Positions 24,233-32,924 of a DNA stretch of 64,000 bases are shown here, one piece after another. Position numbers and translations under genes: made by a program. Under the pieces are notes generated by a model. It made no database searches, was not told the origin of the DNA, and saw only the letters and a list, made by a program, of their open reading frames with translations. How positions within the stretch are numbered: position 1 is the stretch's first letter; each line of letters opens with the position of its first letter. Source of the stretch: Methylobacterium sp. J-030 (lineage in GTDB: Bacteria > Pseudomonadota > Alphaproteobacteria > Rhizobiales > Beijerinckiaceae); the NCBI RefSeq assembly GCF_022829545.1, contig NZ_JAKSYM010000369.1, positions 94,978 through 158,977 of the forward strand. Reading direction: 5' to 3'.

Positions 24233-25312
24233 GGGGCCGGGACCACGCCGGATTGGACCCCCCTCGCTGCCGGGCGCCAAAGGCTTAGGAAACCAGCACT
24301 TTTCCGCTCCCCCCTGCGGGGAGGGGTCAGGGGTGGTGCAGGAGGCACCGTGTCGCCCCATCCTGCACCACCCCCACCTCCAACGCCTCCCCGCACGCTT
24401 GAGCGATCCCGGTCAGGCCCGGGATCGCCAGGGGAGGAGAGAATGCCAAATCCGGGTACACCTTCGCGGCCCCGCGCGCTGCGCCGCCGGGGGCATGGCC
24501 AAACCCTCACGCCGCCGGGGTGACGCGGGACGCCGCGAAGCCCGAACACAACGTTGCGAATGCCGGCTTCCCGGCGTCCCGCGGACGCGTGGGCCGGTCT
24601 CGACCCCTGCGTCCGATCCTGCATCCGGTGTCCGTCACGCGGGGGGCCCGAACCTACGCTAAGTCCTCCGGGTTGCCCTGCGGCACCCCGATGTCTTCCG
24701 AGCGAGCCTTCGTCGCACGCCCTCTCGTCGTGGAGGGCGCCGTAGACCTCCGCACCGCCCAGGACAGGGTCGCCCATCTCTGGTGAACGACCGGGGCATT
24801 TCCTCCGCCGGCCGCCGCCCAGCCCGAGCCGGGGGGTGTCGAGCTCCCGCGCCCGGGGCTGCCGCAGCCGACGGCAGACGCGGGCACCGCCCCACCGCCG
24901 CCGGCCCGGCGGCTGACCGGACCGACGCCCCGAAGCGTCTCACGACGCGTCGCGGCGGGGTGAGAGACTTGGAGCATGGATTAGGAATTTTGTCAAGACG
25001 CGTCGAGAAATTTGGCGCCTCATCCGCTTGTGGTTTCGGACGCACAAGCCACCGGCTTCTTATAGAGCCTACAGCGCGGCCGGGGGCTGCTAAGTACCCG
25101 CATCTCCTCAGCGACGAAGCAGCCAGAGGCATAAGGCGTTACCGCAGACACCGCTGGTACTGGCACTGATACATCCAACCGCGTGTGCATCAACGAATGG
25201 CACTGTCGCCTCCAGACCCCACCTTGCGGCAAAAAACCGCTCCAAATTAATCAAAGTCTTTCCCTCGCGTGAAAACCTGATTAGTGAACCCTAGGTTTAG
25301 GTAGGAGGGATT
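24233..25312. other. Long non-coding stretch with strong hairpins, left flank of AT-rich insert
   Basis: I see no convincing gene in about 1,080 bases. Two strong hairpins occur: GGGGTGGTGCAGGA at 24330-24343 pairs perfectly with 24361-24374, and GCGATCCCGG at 24403-24412 pairs with 24419-24428. From about 24960 the composition turns more AT-rich towards the protease module. Short open frames here have no family features. Confidence 0.6.
25287..25297. promoter_or_regulatory. Palindrome AACCCTAGGTT upstream of the XRE-protease module
   Basis: A short inverted repeat (AACC-CTA-GGTT) sits 15 bases before the GTG of the first gene, overlapping the likely promoter/leader. It is a candidate operator for the XRE domain encoded by the second gene. 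This is inference from position and symmetry only. Confidence 0.4.
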
Positions 25313-25852
25313 GTGAGCGCCACAAAAATGGCCTTTGACGCTTTCCGTGCACAATTCGGCCCTGCCCGTCTGCCACCGGCCGAGGCGATAGCTAACGATG
25401 ACGAGCTTCGGCCAATGTCATCAGCAGAGGGACTATGCGTCTGGTCAGACGGCAATCATGCCTGCAATTGCCAAACAGAACCTTCAGATTATCCGCAAGC
25501 GACTAAAGATTTTCTTGACGAAAGACGGCTTTGGGTCGTCGCCCAAGACGAGGTACTTCACGCGAAAGAACGATGTGCCTTTGGCTTATCTTTGGAAACC
25601 GGCGTAATAAAACATACTAATATAACCGGTGGGAAAGCTGCATTTTGCGGTGGAGAAATGATTGTTGTCAACGACAATACAATAATTCTCAACGGCCGAT
25701 CACGTCGATATGGTCCACGCTCATCGACAGAGATGACAGCAGTGGCTAAATCATTTACTGGTTCGGGTTATTCAGTATGGGCGATGGGCTATGATGATGA
25801 GGCTGGCGTGGCGCTGCCTTTCCAAGGGACGCGGCCGACATGGGTAGCCTGA
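25313..25852 (+). CDS. Unknown 179-residue partner of the XRE-protease gene
   Basis: The GTG start has a strong AGGAGGGA ribosome-binding site. The 179-residue soluble protein starts MSATKMAFDAFRAQFGPARL. It contains a HACNC cluster at about residues 49-53 and an N-rich strand pair (MIVVNDNTIILNGRSRRYGP), and it ends SGYSVWAMGYDDEAGVALPF. I recognise no family. Its last 13 bases overlap the start of the XRE-ImmA/IrrE protease gene, so both are made together. Such genes often encode a toxin, a repressor or a protease substrate. It is visibly AT-rich compared with surrounding genes, which points to transfer as a unit with the protease. Confidence 0.75.
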   Translation: MSATKMAFDAFRAQFGPARLPPAEAIANDDELRPMSSAEGLCVWSDGNHACNCQTEPSDYPQATKDFLDERRLWVVAQDEVLHAKERCAFGLSLETGVIKHTNITGGKAAFCGGEMIVVNDNTIILNGRSRRYGPRSSTEMTAVAKSFTGSGYSVWAMGYDDEAGVALPFQGTRPTWVA

Positions 25853-27279
25853 ACAGTCACGGATACAGCGAAGACGACCTCCAAGCTGTTTTTGGGCCGG
25901 CATCGCAAGGCATGATTCCTGAAGACCGAGCAGCCACCTCGGATCGGGTCTTCGTGCGCAGTCAAGTCCAAATTACGTTCGACAACGAGCGCGCCAAGGG
26001 CCGCAAAATAGCAGCGCCTGAAGCATTGAGCACTTTTGGCTGGGAAATACTATTGAATATTGCGCGCGAGGGGGCGACAACACTGGTTCAAACCATTGAT
26101 GAGCCAGCCATAACCATTCGTAAGCGTAGAACTGATTTGAATCTCGATCAACAGCAGGTTGCTCGTCATCTAAATTTACCACTTCAAGTAATTGCAAAAG
26201 CTGAAATCGCCGGGGAACTTTCCAAAATAAGAGACTTGGAAAAAATTTGTCAGTTACTTTCCATTGATGAGCGTTCTCTTGGAATGGTCCGAGGTGGGCA
26301 TTCGGATAAAAATCTCGCTGTCCGCTTGAGAACGCTTAGTGATGACACAGAACATTTCAATTTTACCCCGACTTCTGTCATGAATTTCTCAGAAGCTGCA
26401 TGGGTGATCTCACGGCAGGATGCCCTTGCCAAGAAACTGAATAGTTTTAGCAATGAACGAAACGTTCCAGTATTTCAAAAAGACAACAATTACAGCCATC
26501 CGGCCTGGAAACAAGGCTTTAGACTTGCAGCGATCACTCGCGAGAAACTTGGCATATCTGCTGACGAACCAATCGAAAAGCTTCGCCATATCGTAGATAC
26601 AAAGCTCGACATTTCTCTAATCCAGCAGAAGTTTTCATCTCGCTTCGCCGGCGCCACGCTAGCGAACGGTGAATGTCGTGGCATTGTCATCAATGAGGAG
26701 GGTGCAAACAGTCACGTTTGGATTAGACGCATGACTTTGTGCCATGAGCTTGGACATTTACTCTGGGATCCAGATCAACGCTTAAATCAACTTAAGGTAG
26801 ATCACTACAATAGGATTGATAGTTTCGATTTTCGTAGATTCAAAGATCCTGTTGAGGAGCGGGCAAATGCCTTCGCTGTCGCATTCCTTGCGCCACCTAT
26901 CGCTGTCGAAAAGATAGTGGAAGACTCATCATCTATTTTGACTGCCATATCCAAACTCATGCGCGTTTATGGTATCAGTGCATCAGCAGCCAAGCGACAT
27001 ATCCAAAATGTTACTCGGCGGAAAACTGATCAAGTTTCAGCTTATGAACTCCCGTTTCCTTCAGACGACTGGATTGGTAGAGAAAATTTCACATTAGATT
27101 GGTTTCCTGCTAAGTCGACGCCATTATCACGCAGGGGCAAATTCGCGTGGATTGTTGCGCTCGCTTTACAGAGAAAGAAAATTTCTTCTGACTCAGCAGC
27201 AATGTTTCTCAATATCGCGCCCGAAGAAGCGATTAATAAATGCCATCAGGTTCTTGATGCATATACCGACACTGAATAA
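25840..27279 (+). CDS. XRE helix-turn-helix protein fused to an ImmA/IrrE-type zinc metallopeptidase
   Basis: A 479-residue three-part protein. Residues 1-90 are an unrecognised N-terminal domain. Residues about 92-146 form an XRE helix-turn-helix (IRKRRTDLNLDQQQVARHLN). Residues about 230-370 form the ImmA/IrrE peptidase domain with the zinc motif HELGH at 302-306 and a likely third ligand Glu in EERANAFAVAFL at about 339-350. The rest is helical. Proteins of this type cleave repressors after DNA damage (IrrE, ImmA) or serve as antitoxins. The upstream gene overlaps by 13 bases and is the obvious partner. The gene is AT-rich, unlike the chromosome around it. Confidence 0.9.
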   Translation: MGSLNSHGYSEDDLQAVFGPASQGMIPEDRAATSDRVFVRSQVQITFDNERAKGRKIAAPEALSTFGWEILLNIAREGATTLVQTIDEPAITIRKRRTDLNLDQQQVARHLNLPLQVIAKAEIAGELSKIRDLEKICQLLSIDERSLGMVRGGHSDKNLAVRLRTLSDDTEHFNFTPTSVMNFSEAAWVISRQDALAKKLNSFSNERNVPVFQKDNNYSHPAWKQGFRLAAITREKLGISADEPIEKLRHIVDTKLDISLIQQKFSSRFAGATLANGECRGIVINEEGANSHVWIRRMTLCHELGHLLWDPDQRLNQLKVDHYNRIDSFDFRRFKDPVEERANAFAVAFLAPPIAVEKIVEDSSSILTAISKLMRVYGISASAAKRHIQNVTRRKTDQVSAYELPFPSDDWIGRENFTLDWFPAKSTPLSRRGKFAWIVALALQRKKISSDSAAMFLNIAPEEAINKCHQVLDAYTDTE

Positions 27280-27594
27280 TGCTGCTGGAAATGTATCTAT
27301 ATAACCTAAATGATAATTATGCCTGCGCTTAGGCTCGCTCACACAAGTTCCGGAGTTTTTGTACGGACTGATAATTCAGCGGCTCGTCAGAACGTTTGGA
27401 TTGCTATCTTGCTGATGCAGCTAGGTTTGAGCCCAGCGCCGGCATAGAAATAAAGCTAAATATTGTATTTTGGCAGATCGGTTATTTGAGTCTGAACTAC
27501 CGCATTGCCGACTGCCCCACCATGGTGCACCGTGCGGCTGTTCCGGGACCGCCCGCGTCGCCCCGCGATCCCAAGCGCCACAGGGAGCCGTCGC
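27280..27594. other. AT-rich right flank of the XRE-protease insert
   Basis: No gene seen. Composition is AT-rich to about 27500 and then returns abruptly to GC-rich, marking the right junction. I did not find a convincing direct repeat matching the left junction. Confidence 0.5.
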
Positions 27595-28398
27595 ATGAAC
27601 GCAGCCTCACCCGCCCTCGTCTCGAACGACCATGAAAACCCCGACCTCGCCGCCGAAACCCAAACCATGCGGGTCGATCTCGCGGCCGCCTACCGGCTGA
27701 TCCACCGGCTGGGGCTCGACGACAGCATCTACACCCACATCTCGGCGCGGCTGCCGGGGGGCGGGCACCGGTTCCTCATCAACCCCTACGGGATGCGCTT
27801 CGAGGAGGTCACCCCCCAAAACCTCGTCACCGTCGATATCGACGGGCGGGTGATCGAGGATCCGATGGGGCTCGGCATCAACCCGGCCGGGTTCACGATC
27901 CACAGCGCCATCCACGCCGCCCGCCACGACGCGGTCTGCGTGCTCCACACCCACACGGTGGCGGGCGTCGCGGTCTCCTGCCAGGAGGAGGGGCTCCTGC
28001 CCCTGAACCAGTGGTCGATGCAGTTCACCGGCCGGCTCGCCTACCACGCCTATGAGGGCATCGCCCTCGACCTCGACGAGCGCCAGCGCCTCGTGGCCGA
28101 TCTCGGCGACAAGCCCGTCATGGTCCTGCGCAACCACGGGCTGCTGACCTGCGGGCGCACCGTCGGCGAGGCGTTCCGGCTGATGCACAACATGGAGCGC
28201 TCGTGCCGGGCGCAGCTCGCCATCCAGGCCGCGGGCGCGCCGGTGATCCGGCCCTCTTCCGCCGTCGCCACCAAGACCGCCGGGCAATACGCCGCCGGCT
28301 ACGACCGCGTCGTACTCCAGGGGGCGCCCGACAACGAATGGGCCGCGTTCAAGCGGATGCTGGCGCGCACCGATCCGGAGGTTTTCGCACAGGGCTGA
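27595..28398 (+). CDS. Class II aldolase/adducin family protein
   Basis: A 267-residue protein of the class II aldolase/adducin fold. This family includes zinc-dependent sugar-phosphate aldolases and epimerases as well as non-enzymatic adducin heads. The likely zinc ligands are the His pair in VLHTHTVAGVAVS (about residues 121-123) and the His of LRNHGLLTCG (about 182). TFLVNPYG-like residues are present as FLINPYGMRFEEV. The ATG at 27595 has AGGGAG upstream. The closest known annotation type is 'class II aldolase/adducin family protein', and the substrate cannot be told from the sequence. It stands alone next to the AT-rich insert. Confidence 0.9.
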   Translation: MNAASPALVSNDHENPDLAAETQTMRVDLAAAYRLIHRLGLDDSIYTHISARLPGGGHRFLINPYGMRFEEVTPQNLVTVDIDGRVIEDPMGLGINPAGFTIHSAIHAARHDAVCVLHTHTVAGVAVSCQEEGLLPLNQWSMQFTGRLAYHAYEGIALDLDERQRLVADLGDKPVMVLRNHGLLTCGRTVGEAFRLMHNMERSCRAQLAIQAAGAPVIRPSSAVATKTAGQYAAGYDRVVLQGAPDNEWAAFKRMLARTDPEVFAQG

Positions 28399-28519
28399 GA
28401 CCGAACCGCGGTGAGCCGGACGCATCGCGGTTCGCCCGCGCGAGGGCGCGGCGGCGGTCGTCCGCCGGGCGCGATGATCCCGACCCTCGGTCGAGGATCC
28501 TCGCAAGCTGGTCTCAGCG

Positions 28520-28810
28520 TCAGGCCGCCAGGGCGGCGCGCGCGTCGCGGCCGTGGGCCTGGTCCATGATCGCGCCGATCCGCTCGCCCACCGCGATCGC
28601 GATCGCCACCGAGGCCGGGCCCTCCAGCCCCTGCTGGCAGATCCGGCTGAGCACGTCGGTCACCCGCTGCTCCATCACGCCGAGGATCGCGGCGGCGGCC
28701 TGGGGCTGCGCGCCGCGGAGCACGGCCGCGAGGTCGCAATACGCGTCGTGGAGCAGCTGGAGCGTCAGCCGCTCGACCGCCTGCTCGTCCGCCTCCGTCA
28801 GAACACGCAT
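28520..28810 (-). CDS. Small helical protein of unknown function
   Basis: A 96-residue, mostly helical soluble protein starting MRVLTEADEQAVERLTLQLL and ending AHGRDARAALAA. The middle contains ILGVMEQRVTDVLSRICQQG followed by an Ala/Ile-rich helix. No family is recognised. The ATG at 28810 was chosen over an open upstream extension with weak coding character. A TTAA-N7-TAAA sequence about 45 bases upstream (28853-28867) is one base away from the CtrA consensus. Confidence 0.6.
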   Translation of the reverse strand: MRVLTEADEQAVERLTLQLLHDAYCDLAAVLRGAQPQAAAAILGVMEQRVTDVLSRICQQGLEGPASVAIAIAVGERIGAIMDQAHGRDARAALAA

Positions 28811-29012
28811 CCCGAGCCACTCCCCGCGTCGCCGGCAGACTCCTCCGGGAGCCGTTAACAACGCGTAAAGAGGCCGGCCGCCCGGGAGGGATCGGTCAAC
28901 CATGCCGCGCGCCGGAGGGATCCGGCGCGATGGGCCATCGCGTCGCCCCCCGGAACCCGGTGGCCCCGTGATCGGTCAGGCCCGGGGGAGACCCTTCACC
29001 GGAAGCACCACC

Positions 29013-29276
29013 ATGCGCAGCCTCATCCTCGCCGGCCTCTTTCTGTCGGCATCCGTCGCCACCCCGGCCCTGGCCCAGGTCCAGCAGGACAATCCCAACG
29101 CCGCCAACCAGTCGATGGAATCGAGCAGCCAGATGCGCGGCCTGCGGCAGGAACAGACCACCCAGTCCGACATGCTCCGCATGGACGCCCAGCGGAACCA
29201 GGCCGCGACGCCGGCCCCGACCACCGGCCCGAACGCCATCGGCCCCCATGTCGGGACGGGCGTGATCGGGCGCTGA
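29013..29276 (+). CDS. Small secreted protein, Gln/Asn-rich
   Basis: An 87-residue protein with a Sec signal peptide (MRSLILAGLFLSASVATPALA, cut after ALA at about residue 22, hydrophobic core clear). The mature part is rich in Gln, Asn, Ser and Met (NAANQSMESSSQMRGLRQEQ) and ends in a Gly/Pro-rich segment. It has no cysteines. The overall plan resembles the secreted proteins at 1776 and 62287. No family is recognised; it is probably periplasmic. It converges with the small gene at 29385, with a hairpin repeat between them. Confidence 0.7.
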   Translation: MRSLILAGLFLSASVATPALAQVQQDNPNAANQSMESSSQMRGLRQEQTTQSDMLRMDAQRNQAATPAPTTGPNAIGPHVGTGVIGR

Positions 29277-29330
29277 CGGCGTGTTCCGCGCCGACGCAGA
29301 GGCCTGGTGAACCCCTCCGGCCCCGAGCAC

Positions 29331-29375
29331 CCGCCCAAGGGCTGAAGCCCTTTGGAAACCCGGGATCCCGGGTCG
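29331..29375. repeat. GC-rich hairpin repeat, family A copy 5
   Basis: CCAAGGGCT-GAA-AGCCCTTTGG followed by CCCGGGATCCCGGG. It fills the gap between two convergent genes (29276 and 29385). Confidence 0.7.
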
Positions 29376-29384
29376 AGCGGGCGC

Positions 29385-29612
29385 TCAGACGTCCGGCAGG
29401 CGCCGTCCCTTCACCACCACCCGCGGCCAGCGGTCGAGGCCGATCGGCATCAGGACGGCGATCTGCTGCGGCACCTCGGCCTCGCCCAGCAGGCTCCGGA
29501 GCGAGACCCGGCAGGCCTCCTCGAGCTCGGCCCGGCTGCGCGCCCCCGACGTCTTGATGTCGGCGATCAGCAGCGCCGCGATCTCCTGGGCGAAGGCATC
29601 CTCGTTCGACAT
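29385..29612 (-). CDS. Small soluble protein of unknown function
   Basis: A 75-residue protein starting MSNEDAFAQEIAALLIADIK, with a helical first half and a C-terminal strand WPRVVVKGRRLPDV. The composition and start context are those of a real gene, but I recognise no family. Its 3' end meets a family A hairpin repeat. Confidence 0.55.
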   Translation of the reverse strand: MSNEDAFAQEIAALLIADIKTSGARSRAELEEACRVSLRSLLGEAEVPQQIAVLMPIGLDRWPRVVVKGRRLPDV

Positions 29613-29869
29613 GCCGATCTCGCGCTCCGGTTCAGAGCATCCTAGTCCATCGCAGCACGGCCAGGTATCCGCACAGAATTGCGCGCCCGCCGATCGCGTG
29701 TGGATACTTGCGGATCGGGCCGGCAGGACCGCAGGCCCGGCCCGCGAGCGTGATCGTTCCCCGCAGGGCGTCGTCTCCCGGACGGACCCGCGCAGAGGCG
29801 TGCGGGTAACGTTTCGGTCATAGATCGGGGTCTACTGGTATCAATTGGCGAGTTGGCGTGGATAGACCG

Positions 29870-31414
29870 ATGGTTCGATTGCCCCGCCTCCATGCGTGGC
29901 TTCGGTCGTCCCGGACGTGGATCGCGCTGGGCGTCCTGGCCCCGGTCGGCATGGTCGCGGTGTCCGGCCTGATGCTGGCCGACCTGCGCCGGGATGCCTG
30001 GGACCGGGCCGAGCAGACCTCCAGGAACCTCCTGCAGGTCCTCGACCGCGACATCGCGCGCAATTTCGAGATCTACGACCTCTCGCTCCAGGCCGTCGTG
30101 GAGAACCTCGCGGCGCCCGGCCTCGCGCAGGCCGATCCCCGGATGCGCCAGCTCATCCTGTTCGACCGCGCCGCGACCGCCCGCGACATGGGCGTGATGC
30201 TGGTGATCGACGCGCACGGCGACGTCACCGACGACCTCGGCACGGTGCCGCCGCGGGGGGGCAACTACGCGGACCGCGAATACTTCAAGGTCCATCAGGC
30301 CCGCGACGGGCTGGGCCTCTATGTCGGCAACCCGATCGTCTCGCGGCTGACCGGGGAGCGGATGCTGCCGTTCAGCCGGCGCATCAACAAGCCCGACGGG
30401 AGCTTCGGCGGCGTGGCCCTGGGCAGCGTGAAGCTATCCTACTTCATGCACCTGTTCCACGAGATCGACCTCGGTCCCGGCGGCGCGATCAACCTGTACG
30501 GCGCGGACGGCACCCGCCTCATGCGCTCCCCCTACGTGGACGCCGATATCGGGGCGAACATCGCGCAGGCCCCGACCTTCCGCCGCTTCGTGCGCGAGCG
30601 GCAGGGCAGCTTCGTCAGCACCTCCGCGCGCGACGGGGCCAAGCGCTTCTACACCTTCACGCAGATCGGCAGCCTTCCGTTGATCCTGAACGTCGCCCTG
30701 TCGACCCGGGACGTGGAGGCGGCGTGGTTCGCCAAGGCCGTCACCATCGGCGGCATCACGCTGGTGCTGTGCGGCCTCACGGTCGCGCTCTCGCTCCTGT
30801 TCGGGCGGGAGCTGCGGCGCCGGGAGGCGGTGCAGGAGGCGCTGGCCGCCCTGTCGCGCACCGACGCCCTGACCGGCCTGCCCAACCGCCGCTGGTTCGA
30901 GGAGACCTTCGCCCAGGCGAGCGAGACCGCCCGGCGCGACGGACGGCCGCTGGCGCTGCTGATCGTCGATGCGGACCACTTCAAGCGCTACAACGACCGG
31001 TACGGGCACCCGGTGGGCGACGCGATCCTGAAGGCGCTCGCCCGCCGCCTCGCCGCGAGCGTGCACCGGCCGCAGGATCTCGTCAGCCGCATCGGCGGCG
31101 AGGAATTCGCGATCCTCTTGCCGGAGACCGACGTCGCCGGCGCCGGGCGCATCGCCGACCGGGTCCATGCCGAGATCGCCGGTCTGTCGGTTCCCGCCGC
31201 GGGGATCGGCGCGGGGGCCGTCACGGTCAGCATCGGGCTCGCCTGCACGGGGCCGGGCGGCGGCGCTGCTGCGGCGCCGGACCTGTATCGCCTCGCCGAC
31301 GGCGCCCTCTACGCGGCCAAGGAGGGCGGCCGCAACCAGACCCGCATCGCCGCCGCCCCGGCGCCAGTCCCTGCGCCGCAGCGGGCCGGCCTGCAGCTCG
31401 TCGGCCGAGCCTGA
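29870..31414 (+). CDS. Membrane diguanylate cyclase with extracytoplasmic Cache-type sensor
   Basis: Makes cyclic di-GMP from two GTP. The 514-residue protein has membrane helix 1 at about residues 17-37 and a periplasmic double-Cache-like sensor domain. That sensor includes YADREYFKVHQ, typical of the family. Helix 2 lies at about 285-307, followed by a GGEEF domain with TDALTGLPNRRWF and an intact GGEEF active site (RIGGEEFAIL). An RPQD five residues before GGEEF fits the product-inhibition site (RxxD). The ligand sensed is unknown. A GTG at 29858 is an alternative start. No phosphodiesterase (EAL) domain is attached. Confidence 0.93.
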   Translation: MVRLPRLHAWLRSSRTWIALGVLAPVGMVAVSGLMLADLRRDAWDRAEQTSRNLLQVLDRDIARNFEIYDLSLQAVVENLAAPGLAQADPRMRQLILFDRAATARDMGVMLVIDAHGDVTDDLGTVPPRGGNYADREYFKVHQARDGLGLYVGNPIVSRLTGERMLPFSRRINKPDGSFGGVALGSVKLSYFMHLFHEIDLGPGGAINLYGADGTRLMRSPYVDADIGANIAQAPTFRRFVRERQGSFVSTSARDGAKRFYTFTQIGSLPLILNVALSTRDVEAAWFAKAVTIGGITLVLCGLTVALSLLFGRELRRREAVQEALAALSRTDALTGLPNRRWFEETFAQASETARRDGRPLALLIVDADHFKRYNDRYGHPVGDAILKALARRLAASVHRPQDLVSRIGGEEFAILLPETDVAGAGRIADRVHAEIAGLSVPAAGIGAGAVTVSIGLACTGPGGGAAAAPDLYRLADGALYAAKEGGRNQTRIAAAPAPVPAPQRAGLQLVGRA

Positions 31415-31428
31415 CCGCGACCGGCCCG

Positions 31429-31674
31429 TTACCGGCCGAACCGGGCCATCAGGCGGGGGCCGTACGCGTCCCACGCGATGTGGGCGACATAGGCGGATTG
31501 GAAGGTGACGATGACTTCCCAGTCGCGGTGCAGCACCTTCAGCAGGGTCCGATCGTGCAGCGCGCCTTCCACGCCCAGGGCGACGGCCAGGATCGTGCTG
31601 ATGGCGAACACGCCGACCCAGGAGAACTGGCGGGCGCCGGCAACACCCAGGGCCGCGATCAAGATATAAAGCAT
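31429..31674 (-). CDS. Small membrane protein
   Basis: An 81-residue protein with two hydrophobic segments (LYILIAALGVAGA and VGVFAISTILAVALG) and a polar C-terminus DWEVIVTFQSAYVAHIAWDA. No family is recognised. The ATG at 31674 was preferred; a GTG at 31683 is also in frame. It converges with the diguanylate cyclase gene. Confidence 0.55.
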   Translation of the reverse strand: MLYILIAALGVAGARQFSWVGVFAISTILAVALGVEGALHDRTLLKVLHRDWEVIVTFQSAYVAHIAWDAYGPRLMARFGR

Positions 31675-31760
31675 GCGGCCCACCGGACTGCCGATACGGT
31701 CTGCTTACGTAGACCGATCCCTCGAAGCTTAGCAAGCAGAACCAATATTGCGCCGCACCA

Positions 31761-31934
31761 TCACATCGGCATCAGGTCAACCAGGCTGTAGGCGACGGCC
31801 GTGATAATCATGGTCCAGACAAGCAGAAAACAGGCCTGAAAGGAGAAAGCGGTCGACACGGGCAAACGCTCGTACCAGTTCCGGGCCCGGCGGAACAATC
31901 TCGATATTGGACTGTGCCACGCTCTGTCGATCAT
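31761..31934 (-). CDS. Possible small single-helix membrane protein
   Basis: A 57-residue frame from MIDRAWHSPISRLFRRARNW to a C-terminal membrane helix (ACFLLVWTMIITAVAYSLVD). The basic N-terminal half and single helix are plausible for a real inner-membrane protein. The region is less GC-rich than average. Start choice is uncertain; an ATG 16 codons upstream is also in frame. Confidence 0.45.
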   Translation of the reverse strand: MIDRAWHSPISRLFRRARNWYERLPVSTAFSFQACFLLVWTMIITAVAYSLVDLMPM

Positions 31935-32078
31935 TGGCGCTAACTCGAAGGCATCGCTGCTGTAACAAAGTGTTTCCAGCAACTCGGGCCTAGTTCAACA
32001 CTATCGTCCTGACTGCCGGATGAATGCGACATTTCGCACACAGACCCGGATTTCCGGACGGCGGCGCGGCCGTCGGGC

Positions 32079-32924
32079 TCAGCCCTTGCCCTTCCAGGGC
32101 ACCAGCGCGCGCTCGAGCCGGCGCAGGCCGAACTCGAACAGGGCGGCGAACAGGCCGATCAGCAGGATCCCCATCACCACCACGTCGGTGCGCAGGAAGT
32201 TGGAGGCGTTGAGGACGAGCTGGCCGAGCCCGGCCTGGGCCGCCACCATCTCGGCGGCGACCAGGGTGGTCCAGCCCACGCCCATGCCGATCCGCAGGCC
32301 GATCAGGATATCGGGCAGCGCCGCCGGGAACACGACGTAGCGCAGCACCTGCCAGCGGCTGGCGCCCAGGGCGCGGGCCGCGTTGATCTGGTCGGCGGAG
32401 GCCGCGCGCACGCCCGCGCGCGTCGCCAGCGCCACCGGGGCGAAGCAGGCGAGGACGATCAGCAGCACCTTCGACGCTTCGCCGATGCCGAACCAGATGA
32501 TCATCAGCGGCAGGTAGGCGAGCGGCGGCAGCGGCCGGTAGAACTCGATCAGCGGGTCGAGGATGCCGCGGGCGATCCGGCTCGTCCCCATGGCCAGCCC
32601 GGCCGGGATGCCGAGCAGCGTCGCGAGGGCGAAGGCGCCGAGCACCCGCAGCAGGCTGTCGCGGACGTGGAGGGCGAGGGGCGCGCCGTCGATGGCGCCG
32701 TCCCAGGCCTGCCCGAGGGCCGCCAGGACCGCCTCCGGCGCGGGGAGGAACAGCGGCCTGATCCAGCCGCCATCGGTCGCCGCTGCCCAGAGGCCGAGGC
32801 AGGCCAGCACGGTGGCGGTGCTGACGACCGGCACCAGCGCCCCGTCGCGGCGGGCACGGCGCGGGGGGCGGGCGGGCGGCGGCGCCTCGGAGGCCGCCGC
32901 GGCGTCGAGGGGCCGGCCGCTCAC
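32079..32924 (-). CDS. Taurine/sulfonate-type ABC transporter permease
   Basis: A 281-residue TauC/SsuC-type permease of the cytoplasmic membrane with about six helices. The ABC-interaction loop is AARALGASRWQVLRYVVFPAALPDIL (EAA motif region). The GTG at 32924 overlaps the stop of the ATPase gene by 4 bases (GTGA). A basic, Pro-rich N-terminus of about 30 residues precedes helix 1. It belongs to a three-gene unit with the ATPase and the binding protein. The transported compound could be taurine, another sulfonate or a related small anion; no desulfonating dioxygenase or monooxygenase is nearby to settle this. Confidence 0.9.
   Translation of the reverse strand: MSGRPLDAAAASEAPPPARPPRRARRDGALVPVVSTATVLACLGLWAAATDGGWIRPLFLPAPEAVLAALGQAWDGAIDGAPLALHVRDSLLRVLGAFALATLLGIPAGLAMGTSRIARGILDPLIEFYRPLPPLAYLPLMIIWFGIGEASKVLLIVLACFAPVALATRAGVRAASADQINAARALGASRWQVLRYVVFPAALPDILIGLRIGMGVGWTTLVAAEMVAAQAGLGQLVLNASNFLRTDVVVMGILLIGLFAALFEFGLRRLERALVPWKGKG

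Noticed and set aside
21263..24361. A very long open frame on the minus strand opposite the SDR and amidase genes
   Set aside because: GC-rich third positions keep antisense frames open. It has no domain features, is Arg/Gly/Pro-rich, and the plus-strand genes carry clear family motifs.
24519..24786. Possible gene of about 88 codons in the non-coding stretch after the amidase
   Set aside because: No ribosome-binding site or family feature, and it overlaps hairpin-rich DNA.
28853..28867. CtrA box upstream of the gene at 28520
   Set aside because: Reads TTAA-N7-TAAA, one base off the consensus, so it is not listed as a feature.
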